A DNA stretch of 64,000 nt from Beroe forskalii (lineage: Eukaryota; Ctenophora; Nuda; Beroida; Beroidae): assembly GCA_011033025.1 (NCBI GenBank), contig WFMF01000041.1:268706-332705 (forward strand). The letters are read 5' to 3'. The notes below the pieces were generated by a model. That model was not told the DNA's origin. It was given only the letters and a program-made list of their open reading frames with translations, and did not search any database. Made by a program: the position numbers and the translations under genes. How positions within the stretch are numbered: position 1 is the stretch's first letter; each line of letters begins with the position of its first letter. Of the stretch, positions 26,001 through 37,381 are shown one piece after another.

Positions 26001-29000
26001 TTTAAACTTCTAATAACGCAAACTTTTGACACGAACGCACGAATGTTTGCAAATGCAGTGAACCAACAGAGTGCCAAAAAATCGATTTCGGATGCCTAAT
26101 TGAATTTGACAAAAATGAAATTCAGGAGGTTAGCTCCATACGGCCTACTTACTTCTTCTCAAGGTACTCGAAGCTTGGTTCACCACACACAATACACTTG
26201 TCAGGGTACTGGGCACTCTTATTCTCGCTCATGTACCTGTAGTGGGAAATTTCGGTTTCAGTGAAGGGCGAGGCAGATGTACCAAGATGTCAGTTGTATG
26301 AGAATCTACGAATTCGAATTTCTGTATTTCTTCCAGTTTTGTGGAGTAGATTAAGTGATATTGGACATAATGCAAATCAAAACACTCCACTTACTTCGCT
26401 AAGCAGTTGTAATAATGGCCTATAGCCTGCTCCTTCACAGCCTCATCCTCGACTATTTCCAACACGTTGTGTAGGGCCGGGCCCCATTGCTTCAGGTTGC
26501 TCAGGGCCTTCACTCGCTTAAACCGGGCCGTAGCGCCCCTCTTTTCCTACAATGGTGAAGTTGTTAAGTAATATAAAAGAAAATCCTGCATTTAATCAAT
26601 TATTTTAAAATATGTTATTGTACCTATTGGTATCATTCCATTTCCAGTATGAAATCCAATGATTGAGCAGAAATTTTCCTACCAATATCGGCTCATCCTC
26701 TACATTGTAAAATTCGTCGAAGAAGTCTGACTCCCTCAGCAGATAATCTATTTCTCTGATGGTGATAGTAGCATCCACAACGGCATCGTGGTACCTGCCC
26801 AGTTCCAGGCAACTGCTTACCCTGCCATAGTATTAGTAAAGAGGTTTGCGAGAGAAGTGGTATCAAGATAATGATATGAAAAAGATCAATAAGTAGATTG
26901 AGGAATGTTTGGTTGAATATTTAACAATTTGATGATTACCTGTTGCCACGGCACACTGTCAGTAGTTTTTCTATGCTGAATTCGTGTTGTTTGGTGATGG
27001 TCCTCGAGTATCTGAGATAAAATTTACCATTTACCAAAGTTAGCAAGGATTTGTTGGCAAGTTAGCAAGGGTTTTTAAGCAAGTTGGGAAGGGTTTGTAA
27101 GCAAGTTGGCAAGGGTTTGTAAGAATTTGGGGGATATGCTATTACGACTTTGCTTCAATTTTGGAAGTACAGTAGATGCACATTCGGCAAAGCGGGATGA
27201 TCTGGGAGGTCAAAAATTGGTCCATGGATCATATTTTGATGAACGACCGAGTGATGCATGAGCCGGTCTTCAAACTCCTCAATAATGATTGCAGCCTTAT
27301 GAGTATAACACATAAGTGTGCAGGTCGCTCTTAGCGATATTTACGGAGGGCTCGATTTAGGTGTACTTTTGATTAAAATTCACATCTAAGTTCTATTTCT
27401 AAAGTTGACGCGCAAATGGTAAATTTGTACGTCTTTATCGATGTCTCCGTCTATCTAGAAATCTGCACAGATACGAGTATCATATCATTACCTCTCACTC
27501 AGTTTATTGATCAGGAGAGACTCAATAGCTTTGTCGTACATCTCTAGAGCCTTCTCAAACTTCCTTTCTTTGTGGTATTCATTACCTGAACCATGGCAAT
27601 TAGTTGGAGACATAATAATTAGAGGGCTCGATAAAGACACGCCAATTTGGTGCACTTTGCGTGTTTTAATCGAGCCCTCCGTCAATCGAGGGATCTAAAC
27701 AAATATCAGTCATGCCAGGGATGAAATAAGGAATTCTCAAACAGCACATTGAGGGCCAAAGCCTTGACATGAAGGTATTCACTGATCGTAGAGAAATTCA
27801 AGACAAGAAACTCACCTTGGTTCTTGATATTCTCAATGGCATCGATTGAGAGCACCACTTCCCGCTCCATGAACCGGTTGTTGAGGGGAGCCATAACCGT
27901 GTTGAAGTACTTGGTGTAGATGGCGTAGTAGGTTGGCATGAGTTTGGGAATGTCTAGAGGGGAGAAGTCCAAACACCCACAGTCAGAAGTAAAGGGGACC
28001 TCTACAGCAGTCTAGAATGAAACAGATTTGAAACTAAGTCAAATGAAAATTGAAAAGTTTTCAGCATAATACGTCGCCCATTGAGTATCACTATCAGTAA
28101 TCTTCAAATTTATGGGATATCCATGATATAAGATAAAATAGTGAGTAGTAACAGCATTCCTCAATGGCTCAAAGCCGAAACCGCTTTTCGTCATAGCACG
28201 ATTAGAACAGGTTAAAACTTACGTCAGAAGGAACAAGATCAATCAAAAGGGGTTCCAGTTTAGCGTTCTCCCCCATCCAGTTGAGCCAGACACCAGTGAG
28301 TTCCTTGTTAGTGTGTTTCCATAGCAACTTAGTCAAGTTGTTGAAGGTGAAGGCCTGTGATGTTGTCTTGAAGTAGGGGTTGAGCTTGTTCTCTGCCAGA
28401 GTCACCAGAAACTTCTTGGCAGTGGAAATAGGTAGCGCCTGCAGTTTGCCTAGGGACATGGGAGTTTAAAATTCTGAAATTGAGAGGCACCTTTATCAGG
28501 TGATATTTTATACATGATTAAATTCATTCGAAAATACCTCGGGCTACCTTGCGAGAAATATCTATGTGGATTAAATTGTGAGTCTGGATTTTAGGATTTT
28601 ATTGTGAGTGTACATTTAATTTCGTCGAAGATCTCAAAATTTTGCACTTGAAATTAGTGCATGTATCTAATATTGGAATCCTAATTGTAGTAGGCGAAGT
28701 TTTGGAAGTGCGAAAACCCCATTTTTAATTTTCCTAATATTTGTCCGAGGTTTTCGAGGTCTCTCCGCCCATAAAACTACAAACCTTCAGTGATGAGAGA
28801 CAGGCAAAGGAAGTGGTAGAAGTCAATGAACTCATTGGTTACTTCATAGTCTGAGTTAACACAGTAGCTCACTACGATTCCGAGTAATCCCTGGTACAGC
28901 GATGAGGAACCAATACGATGGGCTGCGGGGATCGGAAGTTCATTAGAGTGACGTTTAATAGTATGCCGCTGAAGTAGTATTCCAAAAGTAGTATTTTTGG

Positions 29001-31609
29001 AAAAAAACTAAGAAATACTACTAAAAATGTTGGATGTAAGGGGTAAAGTCAATTTCTTCACAAATACAGAGTCAAATTGAATTAGAGTAGTAATCTCAGA
29101 GAACAGCCCTACCTAAAGGAAGAGCATTCTTCATGCTGAGGAAATCGTTGAGGTACTCCAGATGATCAGCCAGTTTGACAATTCGTTCCTTGTAGTGTGG
29201 GGATTGAGCTGAATCTCTGCCGTATAGTAACGGCATCGCGTGCAAGACAAACCGTGAAACCAGCCTGAAATAGAGAGAATTTGTGTTCAGTACCTTTATC
29301 CGTCCTGTTAGTTGGGGAAATTCGTCAACCAAATGCTCCTCTATAAAACCACTGGCTTCGGTTTAGTTTGGTGTAGTGGCATCGTGTGCTGCAGCTAGTT
29401 TTATTAACGTGCATTCCAGTTCAATGCTACGGTAAAGATCCTAACCTGAAATTCCCGCTAAACGAAGCAACGCTCGCAACTTGAAACTTGAAGATAATTG
29501 CAACAGGGAAAATGCTTAAAAAGTGGGATGAATCACACTTAAAAGTGACTTACAAGGAACCTGATTTCTTGTTCTTAACGTTGTCAATCACAGCCTTAGT
29601 GATTTCACCGACTTTATCTTCTGCTGTCTTGAAGTTCCTTCCTCGCCGTCGTGAAAGATTCAGAAGAACAGATGGGATAAAAGCAGCCCAGGTCGGCTGG
29701 GTAAAGTCAGCTTTCAATAGGAACGCAATCTGAAAAGTAATTAAGAATAACATAACTGTGCATCCGTTGTATTTTAGTATCCAATAATCTAAAGCTGAGT
29801 GATGAATAAATTCTCCATTTGATCGCATCTTAAGAGAAAATTTTGTGCAATTGAACTGCACAGCCACCAATGAACTAATTTGATCCTCGACGCCACTTCT
29901 ACAGATGAAATATCTGTATCTATCCAGCTGAGTCCCTGATACGCGGTGTAAAGAGATGGCACAGCACATAAAACAGAAAGAGTTGAACCATTCCCTTCCA
30001 GTGCTAATCCGCATAGTTTCCTAGGAGAATTCCACTGTGAACACAGGTGAACTTGCGATTTCAAAAAAATCATTACTTCGGCTGGGAACAATATTTTTTG
30101 ATGCGGTAAAAATCTTCTAGTAGATGGCATTTTCAGGAAACCGACCTCGGACCCCCGGCACCCTAACATGAAAATTTAACAATCAATTGCTTATTATAGC
30201 AGTAACATCCAGATATCAACTCACTTCTGAGACAACGTTAGCGAAGGCGCTGAGAGATTGGAGCTCCCCGAGAGTCGTGGGTTCTGAGACTGAGCCCACC
30301 TTCAGACTAGAGGATTGCATGTGTTCAGCCATGTAGGAGAACGCAGAGTTGGGTAGTACGTCGCCACTGCCGTTGTTCATCTGGGAGAAATTGAATACTT
30401 AGTCAGCAAGCTGAATCTTAGGTGGCAATTCAACCGGAATAATTCTGTACAATGCACATAAATAAATTAAGTACCCAAGGTGAATGTCCAGCTGATAAGA
30501 ATGGAAATAAACGATACGTTTCATAATTTGAATTGTTAAACATAGTCCTTTATCCATATTCATTTAGTTTATAACTATTTCAACTCGCCTTCTTTTGTCA
30601 GACTTAACATCAATCGTGACACAGAATTCGAGCTTAGAATTCTTATTTAGCTTTACACTCTTCACTTTCTGGAATGAAGCAGAGTATTATTAGCTGCATC
30701 ATTATTCATTAGCTGACCAAAGAATGTGTAATTCACAGCATTCCTGGAACTTACAAAATAAGATATCAAATACAAGTGTAATCTTCACTCAAAGAAGCCA
30801 CAGCTCATCCCAGCATACAACTCGCTAACAACTCACATTATGGGGGATGCAATCCGGCAAGACCATCAGTTTCTGCGAGACTCTGAAGTACCGTGTCTGG
30901 GACACGTAGGGGATGGGTTTGGGGGCACTTAGTCTGATGTTAGCATACACCTCGTAATCCTGTTGCCAGAGTGCCGAGGGGTGGTGACACTTTATGATAA
31001 CGTCGTGAGATGCTGTGGTGCTGGGCTCAAAGGAAATGGACCTGCAGAGAGATTGTAATTTATTAAATTTAATGTAATTTATTCAATCGAAATTAGGAAA
31101 AAAAGCAATAATTTAAGAGGGGGAATAACACTTTGAAATCAAGTATGATAGCAATGAAAACTGTAATTCAGGCACCAATTCAACTTACCATGGGATACTC
31201 TTCACAAAAACTATGTGATCCACAAAGAGGCGCTTCCGCGAGTATATCTGCTCAGGTGATATCTCAAACTTAAACTCCTCGTACATTGCCGTACCTGAAT
31301 CAAGTAAGCGGGTAGTTGAAAACAGAGAGACTCAAAGGAAAACAAGTTAAACAAGTAGGCTTTTTCAAAAATAAATCATGACTTCTGTTATCAAGCGTTC
31401 ATAGATTGTGATAATTCATATGACGCCTGATTGGAGTTTCAACCGCTTTGAATGTACTGGTGGTAACCTGGGACTCGTCTGAGCATTCTGTTAAAAGTTT
31501 CCAGTTTCGTAGGGGAGCTCGCTTCCTTTGTCAAGAACTTCCTCATGTTCCCGATGAACGTTTCCTCTGGCGAACCGGCCTTTCCGTTAACCAACCCTTT
31601 CTCAGCCAT
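16894..31609 (-). CDS. TPR protein with C-terminal MYND zinc finger, 16 exons
   Basis: I do not recognise an ortholog. Sixteen exons chain in phase to about 754 residues: 31444-31609, 31189-31294, 30837-31041, 30585-30668, 30225-30380, 29554-29729, 29113-29264, 28785-28922, 28223-28449, 27816-28011, 27492-27585, 26940-27011, 26683-26821, 26395-26546, 26153-26236 and 16894-17011. The start is the ATG opening MAEKGLVNGKAG. TPR-like helices occur late (GNEYHKERKFEKALEMYDKA; VSSCLELGRYHDAVVDATI; RFKRVKALSNLKQWGPALHN). The C-terminus is a MYND finger: CIVC from exon 15, then CKQC, YCSVEC, H and C from exon 16, ending YGKK. MYND fingers bind proline-rich partners and TPRs bind peptides, so an adaptor role is likely but inferred. 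The N-terminal 450 residues have no motif I can name. The last intron is 9.1 kb; all others are under about 0.6 kb. Confidence 0.82.
17560..17985. repeat. Degenerate 26-28-bp tandem repeat with a perfect palindrome
   Basis: Imperfect repeats of ttccacacttgactccagtc / tacg fill this stretch. Within it, 17655-17700 is a perfect 46-bp palindrome centred on actgt|acagt, which continues with mismatches to about 150 bp. The same motif family recurs at 20700-20880 and throughout 21330-23300, so the whole block probably derives from one satellite. Confidence 0.75.
17986..20690. mobile_element. Head-to-head Penelope-like element remnants (GIY-YIG end)
   Basis: Left arm (17986-18220 plus 19110-19842) and right arm (19845-20690) are inverted copies meeting near 19843. 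Minus-strand translation of the left arm gives VYRITCSCGRRYIGET and EHMKTSG, the GIY-YIG endonuclease signature with its CxC insert. A block DCDILTFESKMFKRKIKESL follows. Both are typical of the C-terminal part of Penelope-like retroelement proteins. The right arm carries the same region on the plus strand. Only the 3' portion is present, and the copies are broken fossils with several disruptions each. Head-to-head partial copies are known for this family. A later element (18221-19109) interrupts the left arm. Confidence 0.7.
18221..19109. mobile_element. 889-bp TA-flanked DNA element nested in the left arm
   Basis: The inverted ends ccttagtggtagaaattaag and the complement are flanked by TA on both sides. 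The opposite arm of the host inverted repeat (near 20430-20445) lacks the element and shows a single TA at the matching site. This proves that 889 bp were inserted with TA duplication. Subterminal regions hold further short inverted repeats (agtacacttcttaa). No transposase is seen. The first seven bases, CCTTAGT, are shared with the element at 25218-25720. Confidence 0.88.
20881..21325. mobile_element. TIR element with CAGGCCCGTA ends
   Basis: The left end caggcccgta and right end tacgggcctg are perfect inverted repeats, followed inward by G/C-rich tracts (ggggctgcagcccccgtcgg; cctccggaaaaaaatcctgg). The flanking octamers tgtggaac and tgtgggac differ at one base and could be an 8-bp hAT-type duplication if the last two bases are counted with the flank. 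There is no transposase. Elements with these ends are widespread in marine invertebrates, as I recall. Confidence 0.65.
21325..23545. repeat. Three tandem units of about 745 bp with patchwork divergence
   Basis: Units begin at about 21330, 22080 and 22830, each opening with gagttaagactggtgccagc. They share a satellite middle (cgttccacacttaactccag) and a tail containing aaaacgccatcatagtgtca. The middle unit looks like the parent sequence. The first is interrupted by 20-40-bp tracts identical to the neighbouring 20881-21325 element. The third is interrupted by tracts from an unrelated AT-rich repeat (gatgaataaaarttttgaya). Each unit ends with a tRNA-like B-box segment. Confidence 0.75.
22735..22828 (-). 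repeat. tRNA-derived SINE-like tail in the tandem unit
   Basis: On the minus strand this segment reads tagtgaaatggtcgaaaaat, then ctgagttcaaatcccgacca. The core GAGTTCAAATCCC matches an RNA polymerase III B box (GGTTCRANNCC) well. A related copy lies at 23445-23540, and a shorter one at 21995-22030. No full tRNA cloverleaf or A box could be built, so this is a SINE fragment rather than a tRNA gene. Confidence 0.45.
23546..25217. other. Intron stretch without recognised features
   Basis: This part of the long terminal intron is non-repetitive at the scale I can read. It has a small GC-rich patch near 24010-24060. Short reading frames in it lack splice context or motifs. Confidence 0.45.
25218..25720. 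mobile_element. 503-bp TA-flanked MITE with iterated subterminal motif
   Basis: The ends CCTTAGTACCAGAAATATAG and the complement are flanked by TA on both sides. Just inside both ends, the motif gatattaaggcgacaa is repeated three or four times, a layout resembling transposase-binding iterons. The terminal CCTTAGT and downstream AGAAAT agree with the element at 18221-19109, suggesting one mobilising transposase. No protein is encoded. Confidence 0.85.
27030..27125. repeat. 25-bp minisatellite in a TPR-MYND intron
   Basis: Four imperfect units of aagttggcaagggtttgtaag lie a few bases upstream of exon 12 on the minus strand. No function is apparent. Confidence 0.6.
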
Positions 31610-32271
31610 GCTAAAACTAATAGATTGCGATGGTTATCACATATTTTGAAATAATAAACATTAAATTGGTTAAATTGGATTGGGAAGCATATCTGATTAT
31701 GTTGCATGTTTGAAGAGCTATTGAATTGGACGTATAGGATGGGAAACAGTGCCCAATAACCGATCATTGCATATTCATTATCCAATCCGTGAAATAAAAA
31801 CGTATGTACAACAAAAACAAGAAAACACACGATAAACAATAAAAACTAAAATTAAACGAAAGTTTTAATACATTTATATGATTTAGGTCTGTTAATATTA
31901 ATTTGGCGAAAAGCGCCCTTTCAGAGCTTTCATATACCAAAAGTACGATTTACCTAAATATAAGTAACCAGGTATTCACCACCTTATAATGCATCACTTG
32001 GAAAAGTGATGGTTACGGTATCTTATAAAGTGTACGGCATGCAAAGTTACACCTGATCGGAGCGTACAAAGTACGACACGGTTCTGTCATTTTAAGTCCT
32101 CCCAACTTAATCGTCCATTGATAAATTATACCTCATACATTGGGACAGCCTGATCATGGAAAAACATCTTACGAAAGATGTGTAGAATACATAATGTCAT
32201 TATTTAGTGACAGTTTGACTTCCGGTGGCCCCTTTTTTATCTCGAGTCTCGACTCACTCTTCAATTCGACT
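31610..32271. other. Intergenic: POLDIP2 3' end to TPR-MYND 5' end
   Basis: This 660-bp spacer must contain the POLDIP2 3' UTR and the TPR-MYND promoter, both for the minus strand. It is AT-rich and I can define no discrete regulatory motif. Confidence 0.45.
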
Positions 32272-35200
32272 TTATATCTGCGTGTCTGCCATCTTGCTGA
32301 CCAGTAAGAAGGGCGGAATGCTGACATTGACAAACTTCATGTCTTCCCGCTCGAAGAGGTATGTGCCCCACATGTGTCCAGAACTGGATCGCAGACTGAT
32401 CAGTGAACTGTACTGGAAGCATTGCCCGGGCGCTAAGACAGGCTCTTGCAATAATTAGAGTGTCGGTTTGATACATTGAATAAAATGTATTAGCGTAACA
32501 ACAGAATGTGTTATGCAAAATATTCAATCGCAAAGTCTGATATCAAATGAAAGCCTTGCAAAATTACACACGCGGCTTAATCGACAGAAATTACGGTAAT
32601 AACACATCATCACATGACAATATAATAGAATCATTAAAAGATTCCTATCAGGTATTCACCGCATAAAAATATCTAACAAAAAAGCTGGTAGAAAAGACTT
32701 AATTGGGAGAAACGAAGGAATCCCAATGATTTGTAACATTCCCAAAATACGCCGATCAAAACACGACTCACTTGACCAACAACGCCCTTCCCCGTCACGG
32801 ATTCCTTGTTATCTGCGTTACTGAAGATAGTCCAGTCTCGTTCCCTGAGCTGCATCTTGACATCTCCTACATTCTCCATGAGGATACTGTACCTCCACCA
32901 GTGTTCCCTCCCAGACGTGTCAGGCTGCGTGGGGAAAGATGGGGTGATGGGGGGATAGGGGTGATAGGGGAGGGAGGGGACAAGGGGAGGGAGGGGCAAG
33001 GGGAGGGAGGGGACAAGGGGAGGGAGGGACAAGGGAGGGAGGGACAAGGGAGGGAGGGGGGGTGAGGGGGGGGGGAGGGGCAAGGGGAGGGAGGGGACAA
33101 GGGGAGGGAGGGACAAGGGAGGGAGGGACAAGGGAAAGGGGGGACAGGGGGAGGTAGGGGACACTGGGTCAAGAGTTGAGTGGGAGGGGATGGTAAGGGA
33201 GAAGGGATCAAAGGGGAGTTGGTAGCAATCATGGCCTAGAGCATACCATTAGTGCAATTTGGGAGTAAATGAAGCAATATGGGCACAAATGGAAAACTAA
33301 GGGCCAAGGGGTCGATTGAAGAGATCGAAAAGCCAACAGAATGTTGTCACATTTGAAACGTGGCCAAATTATTTAAACTTCATGTCGATGGTCATGTGTT
33401 GATGCGAATCCTAATAATTTCACACACAACGCGCGCGCTTGCACGCACGCAAAAAGCGCATTTGATTCCATAAAATCTTATCAGCGACAGAAGACCCTTT
33501 CAATAATGTCACAGATTTAGCAGTGTTGGTACGTGAAAATTGTACAAACTTCGGAGCTTTGACTGGCAAACAATAAATAAACCATATTGGAAAGGTTCGT
33601 CGTAACTTGCAAAGGCATCACTTTGACTTGAAGGTTTGTTGTACAAATAACAAGCAAAAGAATACTAGAAAACAAGAAAATATTATAGAAGGAAAGAAGA
33701 ATGAAAGAACGCATTAGAACAAGTTCAAACGACATGTCGAGCCTAACTTCCCCGATGATTGACAAGGTCAAATTGCGTCTATCGTTGAGGAAAGTCATAT
33801 CGACGCACAAGAACACTAGGGAACAAGAAAATGTTATAATGGGAGGAAATAAAGAATGTTTAAAACGAGGGCAGAAAGCGAACAAGTTTCAAAACCTAAT
33901 TAGCCCGTTAATAAACGAGCTCAAAATGCGTCTTGGGACAGTGGAGACAGTCATGTCGTGTAGTGTTTCTAATTAGGAAGTTAGGATATCATTACACCTT
34001 GTTCTAATCATCGCGGAAAGTGATTGGGTACATGAAATAGTTTACTTTGAATCAGATAAGTAGGTATTTGGACATTTGGGTAACTGCATTACCTTACAGC
34101 TTACAATAACATCTTGTCAGGCAATTCAAGCATTAATATGCAGTAATTCGAACATACCAGAATATTAGACTTACACAGTACAACACTACAAAACAAACAA
34201 ACCCGGCAGCCCATGTAGAAACTGTAGACAGTTATCTTGACACCGTTTGTTGTCTGGCAATGTACGTCACGGAGCCGCAGACAGTCGAAGTTGTCTTCGT
34301 GGAACTGATGCAGCATGTTCGTAGGATGGAACGCAGACAGACCGCCTGAAGGACGAAGTGATGGGAGTTTTGTAATGCTTGAACTGTGGCAAAGTGACAA
34401 ATTAATAATTGGTATTTGGTAAGTAAGTAAGTACAGGAAATATCACATCCGAATAAAGAACGAACGTGACATTAAACCCTTTTGGAAAGTCCGATACCTA
34501 AATCCTGATTACCTAACTACCTCTTGTACATTTGATAAGCTACGCTAAATAATGCATTCTCAATTGCCTACATGTTCCAATAAGTAAATGTTGCATTTGT
34601 ATCATGTATCTGAGACAAGTGATATGATGCTTTGGTCACTGAAAGACATAATACTGAGTCTGATTAGAATGGAGTGTCAGACACACGTAGTGGTGTCAAG
34701 TAAAATGCTGAGGCGGTTTCTGTCACAGATTTGCTGCTGGAGAATGTCTAATAATGCATATACTGCCAATACTTCCATATCTCCATATAATGACCATGTG
34801 ACAATTTACGAAGAAAAAATATACAAGTTATACCAGTACAGTTGAAATATCCAATTGGATTTGTAATTTGATACACTGAAGAAAAGGTGTGTCCAAAATA
34901 GCATGCAACCTGAAATTGTAAACAAAATTTGAAATTTTTACACTTAAATAGGTACTGGTGAATGCAATAAGTACGCATACTAATTATTAATTAATTGGCA
35001 GTTAATTATTGATTACTAAATACTATTCATTCATTACCACCTGTGGCAATACTCAGGAATATTCATTTATCATACAGATAAATAGTTTTGGCGTCAATAT
35101 CATTTCTTAACCTTCATGACTTAAAACGGTTGATTCCAAGATAACTTCTAAAATTTAGCAATAAAAACTTTCTTTGTTCACCCCACGTGCACTCACCAGG

Positions 35201-36854
35201 GTCTGTCTTCTTCTCAAAGAACTTGTTGAAGAGGTTGTGTTGAATGGGGTCTCGCGTAGACTCTGAGTGCTCGTAGGGCAGGACATCCTCGTGGGAAATG
35301 TAGTCTATGCCGGGGATCGTGTAAAACTTGTTGTCTGTCTTGCTGCCCAGGAAGGTTATTCCTTCCCCGTGTGACACCTGTGTGAAGGGGTTATTTAGTG
35401 GCAAAAAGAATGTTATTCCTTCCCCGTGTGACACCTGGGTAAAGGGGTTATGTAAAGGTAAGAAGAAGAGGGATGGGATACCTACTTTGGAAGAAGCGAA
35501 TGGTGAGTTGGAATTGGGAAGATGAAATGGAATGGAGGGACAGGGAAGACGGAACGCGGATGATACGGAGCAGGTTGTTATGTGTGAAAACACAAGAATT
35601 GAGAAAGACGTTTTTAACAAAATGGTTTAATGGAACGTATAACAGATAACTTACGATAGGACAGTCTCTGAAATCGAGTAGAGCTTGGTAGTAGATGACA
35701 GTTTGGAAGCTGTCCTGAGTAAAGCCTGGAACATCCTCCACCTCGCCTTTCTTTAGTTTACTGGACATGAGGAGGGGATTTATAGGAAAAAGTCGAAATT
35801 TGTTGCCAATAAAACAAAACTGTCTGGGATTGGACTTTGGATATTCAGAATTCAGAGCAGTAACCTTGCTGATGCTGAGCACAGTAAAGAATAAATTTAG
35901 CTACGTTTTATTGAATCAAACCTGTCAAACAAAGAAGGGAAAGCCTTGTTGTTGCGGTTGAAGACTCGAGCTACCCACGGGAACAATATAACTCCCCTGT
36001 AATCCAATTTTTGATGCAGGAAAAACTGAAATCATTGGTATATTTACAACTTGCTACAGAGCATAGTATGACTGGTAATCGCTAACATGAAATCGCAGAG
36101 AAATTTTAATGTATTCAAATCATTAAAGGCCAACTGATCATTTCAAGTTTTTCTACAAATGCTTGGAATAACATCGTTCATATGAACGATAAAGATTCCG
36201 CATATTTTTAGTTTGCACATCTGGACAGAATTACTGAAAATGACACATTTAAGAACATGCCGTGACGTAGCAGGTGGGAGTTTATAGCTTGAAATTACAG
36301 GTTAAAATAATTTAGCTATTAAATGTTGGCTTGTGTACTGAAAAATGATAGTAATTAGAAATCGTAATATTTATGTTTATTGAGCCGAAAATTTGTTTGG
36401 ATAAAGGATTGAATTGCCGCATCACGTCATCAGAAATTAATTACGACTTAACATGCACCAGCTACAGGCTCTGGAATGCGGCCCTTTTAACAGTAGTTTG
36501 TATTGTGATATCCCATCGATTCCCACATCATACGTAAGCAGTGATATTTCAGCTTCCTATACTGAGCGCTGTGTACAATATATAATGCCCGGACTTTGAT
36601 ACATGTTATTGATATAGTGTCGGGCGTGGTTTGGCATAATTATCTCAAAATTTTTTGTAATGATCAGTTGGCCTTTATTAAGCTAATACAAATTTTACCT
36701 GTCCACAATCATAGTTTCCACTAGTTTTGAGGGGAGTGAAGCGGCCCACTTCAATGAGGTTGTAAGCGGTGGAGTGGGATCTGCTGACCAACTTGCTACA
36801 CGCTAAAGCGGCCTGGTTCAGAACCCTCCAACTAGATAGAGCTGATTTGTACAT
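32272..36854 (-). CDS. POLDIP2: Polymerase delta-interacting protein 2
   Basis: POLDIP2 (PDIP38) is a mitochondrial and nuclear protein that binds the polymerase delta small subunit and PCNA, and modulates the ClpXP protease. Seven exons chain in phase to about 337 residues: 36699-36854, 35922-36025, 35655-35760, 35197-35377, 34203-34345, 32772-32924 and 32272-32442. The N-terminus is basic and hydroxylated (MYKSALSSWRVLNQAALACS), fitting a mitochondrial targeting peptide. The YccV-like domain follows (DYRGVILFPWVARVFNR; YYQALLDFRDCP; IPGIDYISHEDVLPYEHS). The ApaG/DUF525 domain ends the protein (REHWWRYSILMENVGDVKMQ; SSGHMWGTYLFERED; IPPFLL). The acceptor of exon 4 is tandemly duplicated, offering an in-frame 19-residue variant. 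The exon 6-7 junction uses a weak acceptor (gcaagag). Confidence 0.95.
32930..33185. repeat. G-rich minisatellite, strongly quadruplex-like
   Basis: Units of ggggagggaggggacaa repeat about a dozen times on the plus strand inside a POLDIP2 intron, immediately upstream of exon 6 on the minus strand. The transcript therefore carries a C-rich tract adjoining the exon 6 polypyrimidine tract and acceptor. The plus strand has dense runs of three to five G suited to G-quadruplexes. Confidence 0.85.
33650..33975. repeat. Diverged tandem duplication, two units of about 150 bp, in a POLDIP2 intron
   Basis: Two successive segments starting aacaagaaaat show the same order of motifs: gaaagaa..., acaaggtc/acgagctc, then aaattgcgtctatc/aaaatgcgtcttgg, then gtcatrtcg. 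They differ at roughly a quarter of sites. This explains a 91-codon frame there, which I do not call as a gene. Confidence 0.5.
35321..35434 (-). repeat. 57-bp tandem duplication spanning a POLDIP2 splice acceptor
   Basis: On the minus strand the sequence ccccttcacacag|gtgtcacacggg occurs at the exon 4 boundary and again 57 bp upstream as cccctttacccag|gtgtcacacggg. Fifty-seven bases is 19 codons without a stop, so either acceptor keeps the frame. The downstream one gives the family-like protein. Confidence 0.85.
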
Positions 36855-37381
36855 GTTTCAACTCATATGATGGGCCTTACTCATCCTCTCAAATACACGT
36901 TAGGTGGGTCAAGCGTTTGATAAATGTGTTACTAATTCTTCAAAAAATCACAGTCGTTGAAAGATTCAATAATTTTTGTCAACATAAAATAATTTTCAAT
37001 AATTTTTTCCCATTTTAGATTATAAACTCTTAATAATTTGTAATTGGCAAAGGTGATTGGGTATGCCTTATTCGAGTATGATTTGAACAGCTTTGAAACT
37101 TACATTTTGTGGAAGAACCACAATAAAATCAAACAATTGATAACTTAAGAATTCTATTCTACAAATGTGTCAAAATAATAGATTTAAAAATAAATTATCT
37201 GCTAGATCATAACAAAGTGGGTAGGTAAAGATAAAATTGATGGAAAGCAATTTGATATTTTATTAGCATTTTTGACTCCCAGGGCCCCCTCCTAGCATAA
37301 ACTCATATAAATATCAAATACCGATACCATTATAGAATACCGTCGGTTAATAAGAACGTCACATTATGCATGCTGCACCCG
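36855..37381. other. Intergenic: RMI1 3' end to POLDIP2 5' end
   Basis: This AT-rich spacer of about 530 bp should hold the RMI1 3' UTR and POLDIP2 promoter on the minus strand. No distinct element is visible. Confidence 0.45.

Larger units (their letters stand above)
17012..26152 (-). other. 9.1-kb terminal intron of TPR-MYND gene, repeat-filled
   Basis: This intron contains, in order: an AT-rich repeat with gacatgagtaattttgaa motifs (17090-17290), a G run (17520-17535), degenerate arrays of cacacttgactccagtctac, a large inverted repeat with Penelope-like pieces, a TIR element at 20881-21325, a mosaic tandem array (21325-23545), about 1.6 kb of unremarkable DNA (23.55-25.2 kb), a TA-flanked MITE (25218-25720) and an inverted partner of the first repeat (25800-25920). 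It holds no other host exon that I can see. Confidence 0.7.

Noticed and set aside
29550-30014. A 154-codon version of TPR-MYND exon 6 extending upstream
   Set aside because: The extension is intron read-through; the acceptor at 29729 gives the in-phase exon and matches the captured copy's boundary.
32673-33232. Poly-proline/serine reading frames of 120-160 codons on the minus strand
   Set aside because: They are translations of the G-rich minisatellite in two frames running through POLDIP2 exon 6; no independent coding signal.
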